From Sclerurus mexicanus (lineage: Eukaryota; Chordata; Aves; Passeriformes; Furnariidae), in assembly GCA_013396755.1 (NCBI GenBank), contig VWZF01001867.1, positions 124,001-188,000 on the forward strand: 64,000 bases of DNA, given 5' to 3'. The translations under genes and the position numbers were made by a program. Of this stretch, positions 62,501 through 64,000 are shown one piece after another. The notes beneath the pieces were generated by a model that was not told where the DNA came from, did no database searches, and was given only the letters and a program-made list of their open reading frames with translations. How positions within the stretch are numbered: position 1 is the stretch's first letter; every line of letters begins with the position of its first letter.

Positions 62501-64000
62501 CTCTGTGTTTGAAGCCCAAGCCATCACCTGAACACTGTGTGCTAATCCTTTGCCGTATTGAAAAGTTGCCCTTATTAAACAGCTCAACCCTGCCCTAGTA
62601 CCAATAGCTGGGACCCAAATTCTGATGGAATGAGCAGAAGTAAATGAGGAAAATGCAAAGCCCTAATAGGTATTGTTCCACTCCAAAAAGCAGAACTGTC
62701 TCTGCTCAGGCTGGAAGCTGCAGAGTGATGGCAGATCACATCCAGATATGTATTGCAATGGATATGCTCTGAGCCATTTTCTTTCTGAATAAAAGCACGA
62801 CACTTAAAATGAAGACCTGAAACCTTCTTGTCTTACTTGAAAATTCTTAGGCTAGGTACATGATGGCTGGCTAGATGAGATGTGATTTGAGCCTTATGAG
62901 GACAAACACTACTTCTTCATCCATCAGCTATATGAGAAGCTAAATTCTGGCACCTGGTACCTAATCCATCTGCTTCTCCTCAGAAAATAAAATTGGAATG
63001 TGATGATCAAGGAAAGGGAGGAGGTGTTTCACTCTTCAGCCTGTCTTTAACTATTCTGGCATCAATTAGTAATTCATCACTACGACCACCAAAAAGTTTC
63101 AAGTTTGTAGACTGCCTAGATTACTTAAAGCATCCAATCATTTTCTTGTTAAAATGCACCCTGGGAGCACATGTGTTAATTGTTGGGGTTTTACTTCTGC
63201 TCAAGACTGCCAGAAAGACCATGTGTTGCTATAAAAATATAACTTGGTACCAGTGGCAGGTAGAAAGGTTTTGTGGCAAACACTTCCATCTGGCTGAGTG
63301 ACATACGAACCCACTGATACTGACAATAGTAGGTATACAAGTCTCTGCTCTTGCTTGCTTCCTGCCTGGTTTTAATTTTCCTGTTTTGTACTTAACCACG
63401 TCAAAAAGGTGATCAGTGCAAAAATGAAGGCAGTAAATCTCATTATTGAAGGAACTCTACCACATCTGACCCTTTGTCATCTCATTATGCTGCACAGATT
63501 AGCTTTTGTGATGCTGGTCATATAAACTCTATACCATTAATTATTTTCTGTCCTAAGAGCATACCCTCCAAACTATAGAAAACCTACTCACAAAACTCCT
63601 CTATTTTCTCAGTTTTGGAAAGACAAAAAAATGTACGATAAGGGCTGATTTACTCTCTGCAGGTCTATGATACAGCATTTTTATAGGAACTGCCAAATGT
63701 CTAATATAGATGAAAATTTATTTTATAGGATTTAGACCTCAGTTTCAAACCTCCATTCCTGCAACAAAAGCAAAACTATAAACCCACACATCAAGCTAAA
63801 ATGAACAGTCTTCCAGAGAAGTTTGATTTCAACTCTGTTAACAACTTCTGTTCTCCCATGTGTCGCTTCCCACCTCTAATTAACCAGCTGGAAAGAGTAT
63901 AAAATTCCTTCTCTCCCAGCCACAGAGAGGGGTGGGAAGGCTATTAGTGCACTGGACATGCTGTGTAACAAACGTTGTTTCCTCCTAGCAAACTGTAAAA
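59541..64000 (+). other. ITGA8: ITGA8 intron 20 (5' part)
   Basis: 4.5 kb to the window edge. It contains one CR1 LINE fragment (about 60475-60962). Open frames at 62993-63301 (+, 102 codons) and elsewhere have no recognisable domain. No further ITGA8 exon was found. Confidence 0.65.
60475..60962 (+). mobile_element. CR1 LINE fragment (RT C-terminus and 3' region, tail missing)
   Basis: AGGCTGGACATGAGCTGGCA, GTGAGACCCCACCTGAAGCA, CACCTCTCCTATGAGGGAAG, TTGTTCAGCCTGGAAAAGAG and GTGGTGAAACACTGGAACAA follow in CR1 order and sense orientation. The block stops after TTGCCTGG, before the terminal UTR, so its 3' end is lost or diverged. Several frameshifts make it non-coding. Confidence 0.88.

Noticed and set aside
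62993..63301. 102-codon open frame preceded by a pyrimidine-rich stretch and CAG
   Set aside because: No similarity to integrin or any domain I recognise and no matching donor at its end.
63730..63900. TTTATAG followed by GGATTTAGACCT, resembling the expected G-F-R-P start of ITGA8 exon 21
   Set aside because: A usable AG acceptor would shift the frame, and the residues that follow do not match alpha-8 calf-1 (no L-S-C-E-Y-K). Taken as coincidence; exon 21 is probably beyond the window.
1..64000. Prokaryotic-type systems (CRISPR arrays, operons, phage, tRNA/rRNA genes, riboswitches)
   Set aside because: None visible; the window has split exons with GT/AG introns and vertebrate repeats throughout.

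Overview
The window is vertebrate nuclear DNA, most likely from a bird. Coding information sits in short exons (44 to 206 bp) with GT/AG borders separated by long AT-rich introns. The recognisable interspersed repeats are CR1 LINE fragments, one ending in the typical ATTCTATG tail, plus a few very old MIR-like SINE remnants; no Alu or L1 was recognised. A turtle or crocodilian cannot be fully excluded from sequence alone.

Layout: (1) Positions 191-340 hold the last coding exon of MINDY3 (FAM188A), a Lys48-specific deubiquitinase, + strand, followed by its 3' UTR. (2) About 1.3-5.6 kb is intergenic. (3) A CpG-rich island at about 5.6-6.45 kb carries the promoter region and first two exons of ITGA8, integrin alpha-8. 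(4) From there to the right edge the window is ITGA8, + strand: 20 exons were placed, ending at 59540, and the gene runs out of the window in intron 20. MINDY3 and ITGA8 are neighbours in the same order and orientation in other vertebrates.

The 20 exons join in one frame with matching phases at every junction and give about 655 residues: the seven-bladed beta-propeller with its calcium-binding loops (exons 1-14), the thigh domain (exons 15-18) and the start of calf-1 (exons 19-20). The rest of calf-1, calf-2, the transmembrane helix and the tail must lie to the right. The protein pairs with integrin beta-1 and binds RGD ligands such as nephronectin.

Two assembly defects matter. A single N at 6020 interrupts exon 1, and no signal peptide is readable upstream of it. 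A single N at 21274 separates two nearly identical 705-bp copies in intron 4, which looks like a false duplication. A separate, diverged 486-bp direct duplication links intron 4 and intron 7 and appears genuine. I found no undescribed biological system; the most notable items are these duplications, internally deleted CR1 copies and a strand-asymmetric A/C tract.
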